DNA of 64,000 nucleotides from Synechocystis sp. PCC 7509 (GCF_000332075.2 NZ_ALVU02000001.1:3112324-3176323); one strand, 5' to 3'. Numbered from the stretch's first letter, positions 17,902 to 27,534 are shown. Notes: a model not told the origin generated them from the sequence alone. Program-made: numbers and translations.

Positions 17902-18414
17902 AGGGATAATTCATTCTAGAAGGGAAAATAATTTATCGATATCATGAGCAAGACATCGTTCGGCTTTGGTAAGAGAATCATAGCCAGACCTCCGCGCGAT
18001 ATTGCGGCTAATAGACCAATTGGTGGCAGCATTGTAGTTACTAAATGGAGCAGCATCTTCTCCAAAAATTACATCTTTCACGAGCGTGCAAACGATTTTC
18101 AATTCCCCAATGCTGACGAATTCCCTTCGCAAAGGTAATTGCTTTTGAGACTAAGGAGCTAATGTAATAGTTAGTCTGTAGATATTTCTTGCCTACGCGG
18201 ATACCGATGCGTTCGATTTGAATAAGGCTTTGCACTCCTACCCAATCGAGGTCAATGTTCTTAAGTTCACTAAAGACCTTGACGATGCGACAGGTAATTC
18301 ATCCGTGAGTTTTCTCAATATCAACAAACTGTTCCCAGGGTTTTTGACCAGTGGCAATAGTTTTAAGTTGTGTCAATAGTCGAGGTTGATTACTTTTGAC
18401 GGTAATCACATAAT

Positions 18415-19333
18415 AGACCTCTTGCAAAAATAAGCTTTAAGATTGATTTGCGTTTAAGTTAAGCTCATAATTATAAATAGAAGCTATTAAATTAAACCTT
18501 AATCCAAATCGTTTCCTTCTGTTTCTATATCGCCCTTGTAAAATCCTAAATCTTTTCAAATGGGCAAAAACATTTTCAATAATTATTCTCTCTTTTGCTA
18601 GTTCTCTATTCTCTTTTTTCTCGGCTACAGAAAGCTTATCTTTTCTTGGCTTCTTTTTAGGTATTTGACTAAAATGATGATGCTTTTTAATTCCTTGATA
18701 TCCCTTATCTGCTAAACATTTAACCTCTTTTTTAATCCTGATTTTGCTTCTTTTATATAACTTGAAATCATGTTCAGAACCCTTGCCATAGTACGTACAC
18801 AGTATTTCTCCATTTCTTTGATCGATAACTACTTGGGCTTTCAACGTATGTCTTTTTTTCTTGCCACTATAATAGCTCTTTTGTTTTTTTTAGGTCTTTC
18901 TATGGGGGTCTCACTTACATCTATTACTACCGTTTCTAGCTGATAATCATCGTCAATCAATCTCTTTTTCCCTGGTAGTCTTAGTTGAGGAGCTTTAATT
19001 AAAATATTTTCTATTTTTTGAATAATTCGGTAGGCTGTAGATTCGTTTATTCCCCAAGTAGCACCTAAATGAAAAAAAGTTCGGTACTCTCGTAAATATT
19101 CTAAGACCATTAAGATTTGGTCTTCTACCTTTAGTTTTGGCGGTCTGCCAGTTTTCTTCCTTGATTTTTCCGCTTCCTTGACTATTTCTACCATTTGATT
19201 AAAAGTGTCAAAATGCACTCCAGTCAAACGTTTAAATTCTTCCGCCTTTAATTTTTTTACCTTTTTATAAGTCACTTTTACTTCTACTTAGTCACTTCCC
19301 TACGATTTTATCATTAACTTTTGCAAGAGGTCT
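18415..19333 (-). mobile_element. IS5-type insertion sequence, apparently intact
   Basis: A 919-base element bounded by perfect 15-base inverted repeats, AGACCTCTTGCAAAA at 18415-18429 and its complement at 19319-19333. It is flanked by the direct repeat AAT (18412-18414 and 19334-19336). Removing the element and one AAT restores the reading GGNDYVITVK of the host ISAs1 transposase, which supports these boundaries. It carries two overlapping frames that join by -1 frameshifting. A 3-base ANT duplication resembles the ISL2 subgroup of IS5, but subgroup placement is tentative. Confidence 0.85.
18437..19275 (-). CDS. IS5-type transposase, two frames joined by -1 frameshift
   Basis: The first frame (19275 to 18841) gives 144 residues with a helix-turn-helix region (HLGATWGINESTAYRIIQKI) and the first catalytic Asp in VIDVSETPIERP. 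The second frame (to 18437) gives KKQKSYYSGKKKRHTLKAQV, the second Asp in LADKGYQG and the Glu in ERIIIENVFAHLKRF, completing a DDE_Tnp_4-type catalytic set. The frames overlap at eight A residues (18884-18891 on the minus strand), a classic -1 slippage site. No other stop interrupts the fused protein, so it may still be functional. Confidence 0.85.
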
Positions 19334-20076
19334 AATCATTACCGCCCTCAATGATCAGCTTAGTATTTTTTTTGGCAGTGCAAAGCATCCATGGTGAATA
19401 CTACTCTTTCTAAATTCAACGCCTCCAGCATTGCTTGTACCACTTTCAACTCACTGCTCTTTTTCGATTCAAATTGTGGGCTGGAAAGTAATACTCCTTG
19501 TTGATGACTGTAGACCGAAACCAAATTCACGAAGTTCTGATAAGTTGTTCCTGGCAAGGTTTCAGTTCCTTTAATACTCTTACCATCAATTGCTACCCAC
19601 TCTTGGGGTTGAATATCAATAGTACGACTGACCCAGGCTTCAAACTGCTGTGCCAACGTTTGAAAATCTAGCTTCTCTAAAATGCGGCGAAAGGTAGTGT
19701 CTGAGGGTAAGCGAGTTACTGTTAGTCCTAGTTACTCACTGACTGCTTGATAGTGGCGCGCCCCAAAGTCTTCCAATGCGTAGTAACTTCGGCATCCACT
19801 GATTGTTCCCATGACAACTAATAGCAAAATCAGCCACAGATGTTCGGAAATCTTTTATTTCCTGCAATGATTGAATTAAGTTGACCGCCATCAAAATTTC
19901 CAAAACTTATTTGTTTTCATCATTCTAATATTTTTCTCATCAACGAATTATCCCTAGGGTAATGGGTAGTAATTTTAATTAGCTATTTCCAATACGGTAT
20001 AAAAAAGCGTGATCTAGGACAAGTTGCCAACGTCGGGAAAATTATCGCACTTTCAGCAACGCCCTATTTTAGAGTT

Positions 20077-20871
20077 TTACAATACCGCGCTACCGCTTCC
20101 TTGAAACATTACTAACGTTAAAAGAAAATTACTGATAAAAATAGCCAACAAAGCAGTAACTACGGCGGCGGTAGTAGATTGTCCTACCCCTTTAGCGCCT
20201 CCAGTGGTTGTTAAGCCCCAACTACAGCCGATTACGGCAATTAAAGCTCCAAAACACGTGGCTTTAATTACCGCGCTACATACATCCCAAACGCTGACGA
20301 AGTTTTGCACAGAATCAAAAAATACATTTTGAGACAGGTTATATAAGTTATTTGCAACCAAAAAGCCCCCCGCTAATCCAATTGTTAGAAAGATCAGTGT
20401 TAAAACTGGCATCATCAAACAGCAAGCAATGGTGCGGGGAACTACCAAGTAATCGATGGGATCGGTTTTGAGAATATAAAGCGCGTCAATTTGTTCTGTA
20501 ACTCGCATCGTGCCAATTTCTGCGGCAAAAGCCGAACATACTCTACCTGCCAGCACTACCGCCGCAATTACGGGAGCAAGTTCCCGTGTTAACGCCAGGG
20601 CTAAAACCCCTCCTACTGCCTGCACTGCCCCAAAATTAATAAATTCCCTAGCTACTTGAATTGTAAAAACCATGCCCACAAAAGCGGCGGTAACAATAAC
20701 AATTAGTAAAGAGTCTGGACCCACGGCAGCCATTTGTTCGATGGTATTGCGGCGGTGAATTTTGACTTTGAGCAAGTGAAATAATACTTGTCCGCCTAGC
20801 AAAATCGCTGCTAGTAAGCGCTGACTCCATACTCTTAAGCTTGAGCTTTGCACAATTTCTGCCTGCTGCAA
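20077..20871 (-). CDS. MlaE/Ycf63-type ABC transporter permease
   Basis: A 264-residue permease of the MlaE family, which partners an MCE substrate-binding protein and an MlaF-type ATPase to move lipids between membranes. Five to six hydrophobic segments are visible, with the family core LTRELAPVIAAVVLAGRVCS, AFAAEIGTMRVTEQIDAL and GGAKGVGQSTTAAVV. No ATPase or MCE gene is adjacent. The apparent start is TTG at 20871, with GTG at 20853 as an alternative. An IS cluster lies directly downstream of its 3' end. Confidence 0.9.
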   Translation of the reverse strand: MQQAEIVQSSSLRVWSQRLLAAILLGGQVLFHLLKVKIHRRNTIEQMAAVGPDSLLIVIVTAAFVGMVFTIQVAREFINFGAVQAVGGVLALALTRELAPVIAAVVLAGRVCSAFAAEIGTMRVTEQIDALYILKTDPIDYLVVPRTIACCLMMPVLTLIFLTIGLAGGFLVANNLYNLSQNVFFDSVQNFVSVWDVCSAVIKATCFGALIAVIGCSWGLTTTGGAKGVGQSTTAAVVTALLAIFISNFLLTLVMFQGSGSAVL

Positions 20872-21171
20872 AAGCTCAATTGTACCTATTTACGGACGCG
20901 TACTTTTCTATAATCTATGCTTTTAATAGTTCCGGCTTGAAAACTGCTAATTTTTCGCAAAATTGTCTAAATGTATCCCAAAAGACTTTTATTAGTAATC
21001 TATATGCTTAATGTAACTGATACGCTTCATTACATTGCTTTGGAGTAGTTTACAAAACTTTTAATAAAAACTTAAGATTGTTGAAGACATGGTTAGCCAT
21101 AGCGCGATCGCGCTTATTGTAGAAAATAGTAGTTGTCAACAAACATTTGCATTGAGTTAACTAACGAAAAT
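20872..21171. other. divergent promoter region, nothing further recognised
   Basis: About 300 AT-rich bases between the permease gene and a small membrane-protein gene. It contains one GCGATCGC site near 21104. No RNA gene or small protein is supported. Confidence 0.4.
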
Positions 21172-21471
21172 ATGCACCAAATGAGCATTTTACCAAGTTT
21201 TCGCCCCACTCTGGCGCTAACAATCGTTTTTAGCTTCTTAGCTCCGATATTCTTAGTATCTGGACTGCTGGTTAGTTTTTCCTTAATCGGTCATCTTCCA
21301 GGATTAGCAGCATTTTCAGCCGCCATGAGTCAAGGCATAACCGAGTTTTTAGCCGCCTTCGGTAGTGGTAATTCCTGGAGAGGAATTGCAATTATTGGTT
21401 TAGCTTGTAGTTTTGTCGGCGCATTATTTGATACCTATACGTTTTACCGCTATCGCAAGCTGCGTAATTAG
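21172..21471 (+). CDS. small hypothetical membrane protein
   Basis: About 99 residues with two hydrophobic helices (LALTIVFSFLAPIFLVSGLL and AIIGLACSFVGALFDTYTFY) and a short basic C-terminal tail (YRYRKLRN). I do not recognise a family. ATG 21172 is used; a TTG at 21133 and an ATG at 21181 are alternatives, and no clear ribosome site decides. It faces ppx, whose stop is 19 bases away. Composition is like its neighbours, and the clean hydrophobic pattern supports it as a real gene. Confidence 0.55.
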   Translation: MHQMSILPSFRPTLALTIVFSFLAPIFLVSGLLVSFSLIGHLPGLAAFSAAMSQGITEFLAAFGSGNSWRGIAIIGLACSFVGALFDTYTFYRYRKLRN

Positions 21472-21490
21472 TTTAATCCTTCAAATCTAT

Positions 21491-23128
21491 TCAGCCTACA
21501 CAACTAAGTGTAGAGTCTAAAGTTGCGGCTAATCTCACGCCGTACTCTGCCTCAAAAATGGCTTTTTTGGTATCCAAACTCCATAACTCTAAAGCACAGT
21601 CATCATCAGGATTTGCGGCTTGTAGATAAAGGTGAAGTTCTGGAATTATCGGATTGTACTGGCAACGTAACTGACTAATCGCGCCAATTTGCCGCCGATC
21701 TAAAGCCACTGCCAAGCGCAAAAATGCACTAACTTGACTGATTAGCTGGCGGGAGTTTTTGGCTAGATTGCGATAATTTTCATGTTTTTTCTTGGGAGGG
21801 CTACGGCGATGGTAACGGGCAATATTGGCAATAATTTCTAGCTCAGTTTCGGTGTAGCCAAGTAATTCGCCATGGCGAATTAGATAGTAAGAATGTTTGT
21901 GATGGGCAGAATGATTGACATGGTAGCCGCAATTATGCAACATAGCCGCCGCCCACAATAGCTGTTTTTCTTCTACTCCCCAATTATGAAGTTTTCCTTG
22001 GAGTTGGTCAAATAGAGCGACAGCAAAAGTGGCAACGCGATCGCTATGCTCTAAGTTAACTTGATATTTTTGCGCCGTTTTAATCACATTTCTTTGGCGA
22101 ATTGAGCTTTGGTAGCGCAAACGATCTTCAATTAAGCCGCGAGAAAGCATCCAGTTAACGATAATTCCTTCCCGCAGACTACGTTCGCAGACGGTAAGCG
22201 TATCTATGCCCAAAAGCTTCATAGCTTCGAGTAAAATAATTGCCCCAGCTAGGATAATTTCCGAGCGGCTTTCCGAAATTCCAGCAATGGCGGCTCTTTC
22301 TACACAATTTAGCTTACGCAGGCGATTAACAATTTCTTGCAAGTCTTTGAGACTAAGTTGGTATCCAGTAAGAGGTGAAGGAGTTAGCCCTAGTTTTTCT
22401 CTCGCATGAACGGTTGCAAGCGTCTCTATCGTGCCAGCCGTACCTACCAAGCGGGCAACTTCACCGGGCTGCAAACAGGCGCGTAACTCGTCAACAGGAC
22501 GCTCTAAAGCGCCGCGCACATGAGCAGTTAAATACTCAAACTCGCGATCGCTAATGGGATCTGTAGTCACACGTTCAGTAGTTAGACGCACCGCGCCAAT
22601 TTTAGTGCTGCTAAGACTACGGGCTTCGTGACTATCACCCAAAATTAACTCCGTAGAACCGCCACCAATATCAATAATAATATGGGGTTGATCGTTAAAT
22701 TCCATCCCCGACAATACGCCAAGATAGATACGTCGAGCTTCTTCTTGACCGGAAATTAAATCAACTTGTAGTCCTAATTGTGCCTCTACTTGCTGCAAAA
22801 AATCTCTACCATTAGGAGCTTCGCGCACGGCGCTAGTAGCTACAGCAATTGTGGTGTGGGCGTTGTAAGTTTTAGCAATTTCTTGAAAACGGCTAAGGGT
22901 GGCGATCGCCCGATCGATTACTTCTAGTTTTAAGTTACCCGATATTAAATCGCGATCGCCTAGTCTTACCGAATCTTTTTCTCTAGCAATAATTGTAAAA
23001 GCTGGTAGCGTCGGTTCGACTTTGACTACCACCATATGTAAAGAATTTGTCCCCAAGTCAATAGCGGCAATAATTTGTTGCTCAACTTGAGTTGGAATTA
23101 GCCAACTAGCAGAAACAGAATTGACCAT
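21491..23128 (-). CDS. ppx: exopolyphosphatase / guanosine pentaphosphatase (Ppx/GppA)
   Basis: Removes terminal phosphates from polyphosphate, and may hydrolyse pppGpp. The 545-residue protein begins with the ASKHA phosphate-binding strand AAIDLGTNSLHMVVV, followed by AVATSAVREAPNG, catalytic-region EEARRIYLGV, and the second phosphate motif IIDIGGGSTELILG. The C-terminal third has an HD-like helical domain (AAAMLHNCGYHVNHSAHHKH), present in many cyanobacterial and enteric Ppx proteins. It is divergent from the prenyltransferase gene, 88 bases away. Confidence 0.92.
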   Translation of the reverse strand: MVNSVSASWLIPTQVEQQIIAAIDLGTNSLHMVVVKVEPTLPAFTIIAREKDSVRLGDRDLISGNLKLEVIDRAIATLSRFQEIAKTYNAHTTIAVATSAVREAPNGRDFLQQVEAQLGLQVDLISGQEEARRIYLGVLSGMEFNDQPHIIIDIGGGSTELILGDSHEARSLSSTKIGAVRLTTERVTTDPISDREFEYLTAHVRGALERPVDELRACLQPGEVARLVGTAGTIETLATVHAREKLGLTPSPLTGYQLSLKDLQEIVNRLRKLNCVERAAIAGISESRSEIILAGAIILLEAMKLLGIDTLTVCERSLREGIIVNWMLSRGLIEDRLRYQSSIRQRNVIKTAQKYQVNLEHSDRVATFAVALFDQLQGKLHNWGVEEKQLLWAAAMLHNCGYHVNHSAHHKHSYYLIRHGELLGYTETELEIIANIARYHRRSPPKKKHENYRNLAKNSRQLISQVSAFLRLAVALDRRQIGAISQLRCQYNPIIPELHLYLQAANPDDDCALELWSLDTKKAIFEAEYGVRLAATLDSTLSCVG

Positions 23129-23216
23129 GTAGATTTACCACCAAGCACCCAGCATCATAAATAACGATATTCTATAAATGGCAAACAAAAGCTTACTTTT
23201 ATAGTTATTTTTTCTC

Positions 23217-24101
23217 ATGACGATCGCCCAAAAAGAACAAACCCCCGTACCAATTTGGCTGGCTATTGTCAGACTTCTACGCTGGGATAAACCCGCCGGA
23301 CGCTTAATATTGATGATTCCGGCTTTGTGGGCGGTGTTTTTAGCCGCCAAAGGTTCGCCACCAATACCTTTAGTAGGCGCGATCGTTTTCGGTACTTTAG
23401 CCACCAGTGCGGCGGGGTGCGTAGTCAATGATTTGTGGGATCGAAACATTGATTCCCAAGTAGCTAGAACCCGTAATCGTCCTTTAGCAGAGCGATCGCT
23501 TTCCGTTAAAGTAGGGTTTGGAGTAGCAATAGTTGCTTTAATTTGTGCATGGGCGATCGCATCCTATCTCAATCCTTTAAGTTTCTGGCTTTCCGTAGCA
23601 GCAGTTCCGGTAATTGTTCTCTATCCTGCCGCTAAACGAGTGTTTCCCGTGCCGCAATTAGTTATGGCAGTTGCGTGGGGTTTTGCGGTTTTAATTAGCT
23701 GGAGCAGCGTTACAGCAAGCTTAGATAAGGCAATGTGGATGCTGTGGGGGGCAACAGTGTTGTGGGCATTGGGATTCGATACAATTTATGCAATGAGCGA
23801 TCGAGAAGACGATCGCAAACTAGGGGTAAATTCTAGCGCTTTGTTTTTTGGCAACTATGCACCAATAGCAGTGGCAATTTGTTTTGCGCTTACAGTTTTA
23901 CTTATGGGTTGGTTAGGCGTAACTATGCAGCTAAACGTTGCTTTTTGGCTGACCTTGGGACTTGCGGCGTTAGGTTGGACTTGGCAATATCTGCGGCTAA
24001 ATAGTCCCTCAATGCTTTCTAGTGCTTACGGAGAGATGTTCAGACAAAATGTTTGGATTGGGTTTATTTTACTTGCGGGAATGATTGCCGGAGTATTGTA
24101 G
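23217..24101 (+). CDS. 4-hydroxybenzoate polyprenyltransferase, UbiA family
   Basis: An integral membrane enzyme of 294 residues that attaches the long prenyl tail to 4-hydroxybenzoate in plastoquinone formation. Both prenyl-diphosphate Asp motifs are seen: NDLWDRNID at residues 71-79 and DTIYAMSDREDD near 188-199. About eight hydrophobic helices and the conserved RWDKPAG opening fit the UbiA family. It would use the product of the chorismate lyase at 3570-4181. Chlorophyll synthase and tocopherol prenyltransferases are related, but the RWDKPAGRLIL and YAMSDREDD motifs point to the hydroxybenzoate enzyme. Confidence 0.88.
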   Translation: MTIAQKEQTPVPIWLAIVRLLRWDKPAGRLILMIPALWAVFLAAKGSPPIPLVGAIVFGTLATSAAGCVVNDLWDRNIDSQVARTRNRPLAERSLSVKVGFGVAIVALICAWAIASYLNPLSFWLSVAAVPVIVLYPAAKRVFPVPQLVMAVAWGFAVLISWSSVTASLDKAMWMLWGATVLWALGFDTIYAMSDREDDRKLGVNSSALFFGNYAPIAVAICFALTVLLMGWLGVTMQLNVAFWLTLGLAALGWTWQYLRLNSPSMLSSAYGEMFRQNVWIGFILLAGMIAGVL

Positions 24102-24175
24102 ATAATTCTAATTGCACTGATTCCCAAATAAACTTATATTTTTATAGACTACAAAGCACCATTTCCGTTTAACTC

Positions 24176-24988
24176 ATGAAGTCTTATCTTGCCGCCGCAA
24201 TTCAAATGACGAGCCTGCCCGATCTAGAAAAAAACTTAGTTCAGGCTGAAGAATTAATCGAACTTGCCAGGAGACAGGGCGCAGAGTTAATTACATTACC
24301 AGAAAACTTTTCATTTATGGGAGAGGAAGAAGACAAAATCGCTCAAGCCGAGGCGATCGCCCAAAAAAGCGAAAAATTCCTCAAAACAATGGCTCAACGC
24401 TTCCAAGTCACAATATTAGGCGGGGGTTTTCCCGTTCCTGTAGACGCGGAGAAAGTTTACAATACAGCCTTACTAATCGATCCCAACGGTCAAGAAATTG
24501 CTCGATACAAAAAAGTTCATTTATTTGATGTAAATTTACCCGACGGTAATACCTATCGAGAATCTAAAACCGTCATGGCTGGTACAACTATGCCACAGGT
24601 TTATAACTCAAAAGAGTTAGGCAACTTAGGTTTATCGGTATGCTACGACGTACGTTTCCCCGAACTTTATCGTCATTTAGCAGATAAAGGAGCAGACGTA
24701 GTATTTATTCCGGCAGCTTTTACGGCATATACAGGCAAAGATCACTGGCAAATTCTTCTCCAAGCAAGAGCGATTGAAAACACTTGCTACGTGATTGCAC
24801 CTGCCCAAACAGGACAACATTACGCGATGAGACAAACCCACGGTCACGCTATGATTATCGACCCCTGGGGCGTTATATTAGCCGATGCCGGAGATAAACC
24901 AGGCTGTGCGATCGCCGAAATTTCTCCAAGTCGCCTAGAACAAGTCCGCCGTCAGATGCCATCCTTGCAACATCGAGTATTTTTGTAG
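24176..24988 (+). CDS. carbon-nitrogen hydrolase, Nit1-type amidase
   Basis: A 270-residue nitrilase-superfamily enzyme. The catalytic set is visible: Glu43 in LPENFSF, Lys113 in RYKKVHLFDV and Cys156 in SVCYDVRFPELYR. The VHLFDV and CYDVRFPELY wording is that of Nit1-type deaminated glutathione amidases, a metabolite-repair activity. This is a family-based inference; omega-amidase is the close alternative. It starts with ATG and stands alone, facing the aldolase gene. Confidence 0.85.
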   Translation: MKSYLAAAIQMTSLPDLEKNLVQAEELIELARRQGAELITLPENFSFMGEEEDKIAQAEAIAQKSEKFLKTMAQRFQVTILGGGFPVPVDAEKVYNTALLIDPNGQEIARYKKVHLFDVNLPDGNTYRESKTVMAGTTMPQVYNSKELGNLGLSVCYDVRFPELYRHLADKGADVVFIPAAFTAYTGKDHWQILLQARAIENTCYVIAPAQTGQHYAMRQTHGHAMIIDPWGVILADAGDKPGCAIAEISPSRLEQVRRQMPSLQHRVFL

Positions 24989-25014
24989 AGGAATATCTGG
25001 CGTTGTTGAATGGG

Positions 25015-25042
25015 TAAAGGGTAAAGGGTAATTGGTAATTGG
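25015..25042. repeat. heptanucleotide tandem repeat
   Basis: Two copies of TAAAGGG followed by two copies of TAATTGG run in register from 25015 to 25042, and TAGATAG continues the seven-base period. Short tandem heptamers of this kind are known in cyanobacterial intergenic DNA. Confidence 0.75.
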
Positions 25043-25107
25043 TAGATAGTTTCAATAACTAGGTCTACTACCCAAAAACTTGCGGATACAGGATAAGACC
25101 CTTTTGC

Positions 25108-25167
25108 AGGGGGTTTGGGGGAGGCAACTCGTCCCCCAATGGGGGGTTTGGGGGGCAGACCCCCCAA
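25108..25167. repeat. G/C-tract inverted repeats downstream of the amidase and aldolase genes
   Basis: Runs of G and C alternate here. The clearest hairpin has arms TTGGGGGG (25148-25155) and CCCCCCAA (25160-25167) with loop CAGA, followed on the plus strand by TTCTTGGTTTTT. It may help end transcription of the amidase gene. Similar tracts occur at 58075-58122. Confidence 0.6.
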
Positions 25168-25266
25168 TTCTTGGTTTTTCTTACAGGAGTTTACTGAAAT
25201 ATAAGGTTTGCATCCAACAAAAAACCGGGCATCACTACCCAGCTTTTGGTTGAAAATTGCCAATAA

Positions 25267-26346
25267 CTAAGCTTTTACAGCTTGCTTAGAGATTGCTTTT
25301 AGTTCGCCTTTAGCGTACTTAGCGGCAAAATCATCTAAGGAAATTTGCTTAATTTTGCTACCTTGACCAGCCGATTCAAATTGCTTGTAGCGATCGCCAC
25401 AAATTCTCTGCATATAGACAATCGAAGGCTTAAGGAAGTGACGAGGATCGAACTCCTTGGGATTGCTCATCAAAGCTTCCCGCACCGCCGCCGTAATTGC
25501 CAAACGGTTATCAGTATCGATATTTACCTTACGCACGCCGCACTTGATACCCTTTTGGATTTCTTCCACAGGAACACCGTAGGTTTCAGGAATTTGCCCA
25601 CCGTTTTGGTTAATGATGGCAAGCAAATCTTCAGGAACAGAAGAAGAACCGTGCATAACCAAGTGAGTATTGGGTAAACGGCGGTGGATTTCTTCAATCC
25701 GGCTAATAGCGAGAATTTCTCCAGTAGGCTTGCGAGTAAACTTGTAAGCGCCGTGACTTGTACCGATAGCAACAGCCAAAGCATCTACTTGCGTTTGTTC
25801 TACAAATGCTACCGCTTCATCAGGGTCAGTTAGTAGCTGATCGTGGGATAAAACGCCCTCAGCACCGTGACCGTCTTCTTTTTCACCCATACCAGTTTCC
25901 AAAGAACCCAAGCAACCAAGTTCACCTTCAACGCTAACGCCGATGGAGTGAGCAACATCAACAACTTTGCGAGTTACTTCAACGTTGTACTCAAAACTAG
26001 CAGGGGTTTTAGCATCAGCTTCCAAAGAGCCATCCATCATCACGCTAGTAAAGCCGTGACTCATTGCCGAGTAGCAAGTTGCAGGACTATTGCCGTGATC
26101 TTGGTGCATAGCAATGGGAATATGGGGGTAAGTTTCTACCGCCGCCAAAATTAGGTGACGCAAAAAAGACTCGCCTGCATACTTACGAGCGCCGCGAGAT
26201 GCTTGCAAAATCACGGGGCTATCCAGTTCATGGGCAGCCTGCATAATTGCTTGAATCTGCTCCATGTTGTTAACGTTATAAGCTGGGATACCGTAGCTAT
26301 TTTCCGCCGCGTGATCTAGAAGCAGCCGCATTGGTACGAGCGCCAT
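25267..26346 (-). CDS. fba: class II fructose-bisphosphate aldolase
   Basis: Zinc-dependent aldolase for glycolysis, gluconeogenesis and the Calvin cycle, where it also makes sedoheptulose bisphosphate in cyanobacteria. The 359-residue length fits the Calvin-cycle type. Seen: [19 protein letters not shown], metal-binding [42 protein letters not shown] and [10 protein letters not shown], with [18 protein letters not shown] lies just before the ATG at 26346, and the family starts there, so a longer frame to 26376 is rejected. Confidence 0.96.
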   Translation of the reverse strand: MALVPMRLLLDHAAENSYGIPAYNVNNMEQIQAIMQAAHELDSPVILQASRGARKYAGESFLRHLILAAVETYPHIPIAMHQDHGNSPATCYSAMSHGFTSVMMDGSLEADAKTPASFEYNVEVTRKVVDVAHSIGVSVEGELGCLGSLETGMGEKEDGHGAEGVLSHDQLLTDPDEAVAFVEQTQVDALAVAIGTSHGAYKFTRKPTGEILAISRIEEIHRRLPNTHLVMHGSSSVPEDLLAIINQNGGQIPETYGVPVEEIQKGIKCGVRKVNIDTDNRLAITAAVREALMSNPKEFDPRHFLKPSIVYMQRICGDRYKQFESAGQGSKIKQISLDDFAAKYAKGELKAISKQAVKA

Positions 26347-26499
26347 AGAAATTCCTCCTAATTTGGTTATAGACAAGCGTTTGCATTACGCTAATCTTAA
26401 GATGATTTTCAACTTTATAAAAAATTATATCTAGGGATGCTACAAAAGCTTGCACTTAAATGAGTTTTTGGCGGGTAGCAGTTTTACCATAGATATCTT

Positions 26500-26772
26500 T
26501 TAGAGTTTATCTGCAATGTGCTGGGCAGCTTCGGCAGAAGTGCGTACTGGGATAATCTCAAAATGAGCTAAATCGCTCCAATCTGCGATCCAAGTATCAA
26601 ACAAAGTGCGATCGCTTGTCCGCATCAGTTGAAAACACCGAAAATAGTCTAAGTCTACCCAACTATCAACATACTCAAGACCTGGTGGCAATTGACGAGT
26701 GCGATCGCGCAGGCGACGATATATATCAACAGCCGCACCTGCATTGAAATACTCAATCACCATATACAGCAT
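26500..26772 (-). CDS. DUF3303 family protein
   Basis: A 90-residue protein starting MLYMVIEYF and containing RRLRDRTRQLPPGLEYVDSW and DRTLFDTWIADWSDLAHFEI. This is the pattern of DUF3303, a small ferredoxin-like (dimeric alpha/beta barrel) family with no known function. A single gene divergent from the Uma2 gene, with 129 bases between starts. Confidence 0.78.
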   Translation of the reverse strand: MLYMVIEYFNAGAAVDIYRRLRDRTRQLPPGLEYVDSWVDLDYFRCFQLMRTSDRTLFDTWIADWSDLAHFEIIPVRTSAEAAQHIADKL

Positions 26773-26901
26773 AGTTTTGACTGAAAAACACTTATTTCAA
26801 TAATATATTTATGCTTTGGAGAGCGGCAAATTTATTGCCTGCGCCCTAGGTGCGATTATATTTATGATTCATAATAAAGTCATTGAGTTTAAGGTTTAAC
26901 T

Positions 26902-27534
26902 GTGACTGCAACCTTACTTACGTCCTCTACGGAAATAATTCATCTTTCGGGGATTAGTTGGCAAACCTACGAAACATTGCGGTCAGAATTGAAACTTCGC
27001 CGTCTTCGCCTTACTTATAATCGTGGAACTTTAGAGATTGTGGCTCCCTCCCCAGAGCATGAATTTAACAAAAAGGTTGTAGGACGCTTTGTAGAAACTT
27101 TAGCTGAAGAACTAAATATCCAAATTTACCCGTTGGGTTCAACAACGTTACAAAGTCCAGAACTAAGCGGTGCAGAACCAGATGAATGTTTCTATTTCCG
27201 CAACATTGCCCTAGTTAGAGGCAAAAAGCGACTGGATCCTACTACCGATCCAGCACCGGATTTGGTAATTAAAATTGATATTACTAGCAGTTCGCCTAAT
27301 CGCCTACAAGTTTATGCAGATATAGGGGTAGCAGAAATCTGGATTTACAACGGCGATTCATTAACAGTTAAACAATTACAAAATGGAATTTACATCACCT
27401 CTCAAACAAGTCAATTTTTTGCAAGCTTACCGATTCCAGAGATTGCCGGGTTTTTACAACAAGCCCAAACAATAGATTATCTGGAATTAGTAAAAGCTTT
27501 TCGCCGTTGGGTAAGAAGTCAAATTGAAGATTAA
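26902..27534 (+). CDS. Uma2 family endonuclease, second copy
   Basis: A 210-residue DUF820 protein starting at GTG. The family core is clear: LSGISWQTYETLRSELKLRR, RLTYNRGTLEIVAPSPEHEF, GAEPDECFYF with an Asp-containing metal site, and PDLVIKIDITSSSPNRLQVY followed by GVAEIWIYNG. The usual EVL-type Glu region reads KIDITS, an Asp in place of Glu. It differs strongly from the copy at 2927-3517, so it is a separate lineage rather than a recent duplicate. Role unknown. Confidence 0.86.
   Translation: MTATLLTSSTEIIHLSGISWQTYETLRSELKLRRLRLTYNRGTLEIVAPSPEHEFNKKVVGRFVETLAEELNIQIYPLGSTTLQSPELSGAEPDECFYFRNIALVRGKKRLDPTTDPAPDLVIKIDITSSSPNRLQVYADIGVAEIWIYNGDSLTVKQLQNGIYITSQTSQFFASLPIPEIAGFLQQAQTIDYLELVKAFRRWVRSQIED

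Larger units (their letters stand above)
17911..19891 (-). pseudogene. ISAs1-family transposase, disrupted
   Basis: The protein can be read in order on the minus strand but with several lesions. It runs from MAVNLIQSLQEIKDFR through LWLILLLVVMGT, SYYALEDFGARHYQAVSE, a stop, LGLTVTRLPSDTTFRRILEK, EWVAIDGKSIKGTETLPG and VVFTMDALHCQKK. A frame change gives LIIEGGNDYVITVKSNQP, then a further stop after EKTHG, RQHWGIENRLH, a last frameshift, and VKDVIFGEDAAPFSNYNAAT through DKLFSLLE. Motifs AIDGK, MDALHCQK and HWGIENRLH are those of ISAs1 (H-repeat) transposases. The IS5-type element is inserted between GGND and YVITV. Confidence 0.85.
17902..19955 (-). mobile_element. ISAs1-family element, interrupted
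   Basis: The ends are imperfect inverted repeats: AGGGATAATTCATT at 17902-17915, and the complement of AACGAATTATCCCT at 19942-19955, matching at 13 of 14 positions. Between them lies a degraded ISAs1-type transposase gene that contains a 919-base IS5-type element. Subtracting the insert leaves about 1.14 kb, close to the usual ISAs1 size. No clear flanking target duplication was found, consistent with an old element. Confidence 0.7.
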
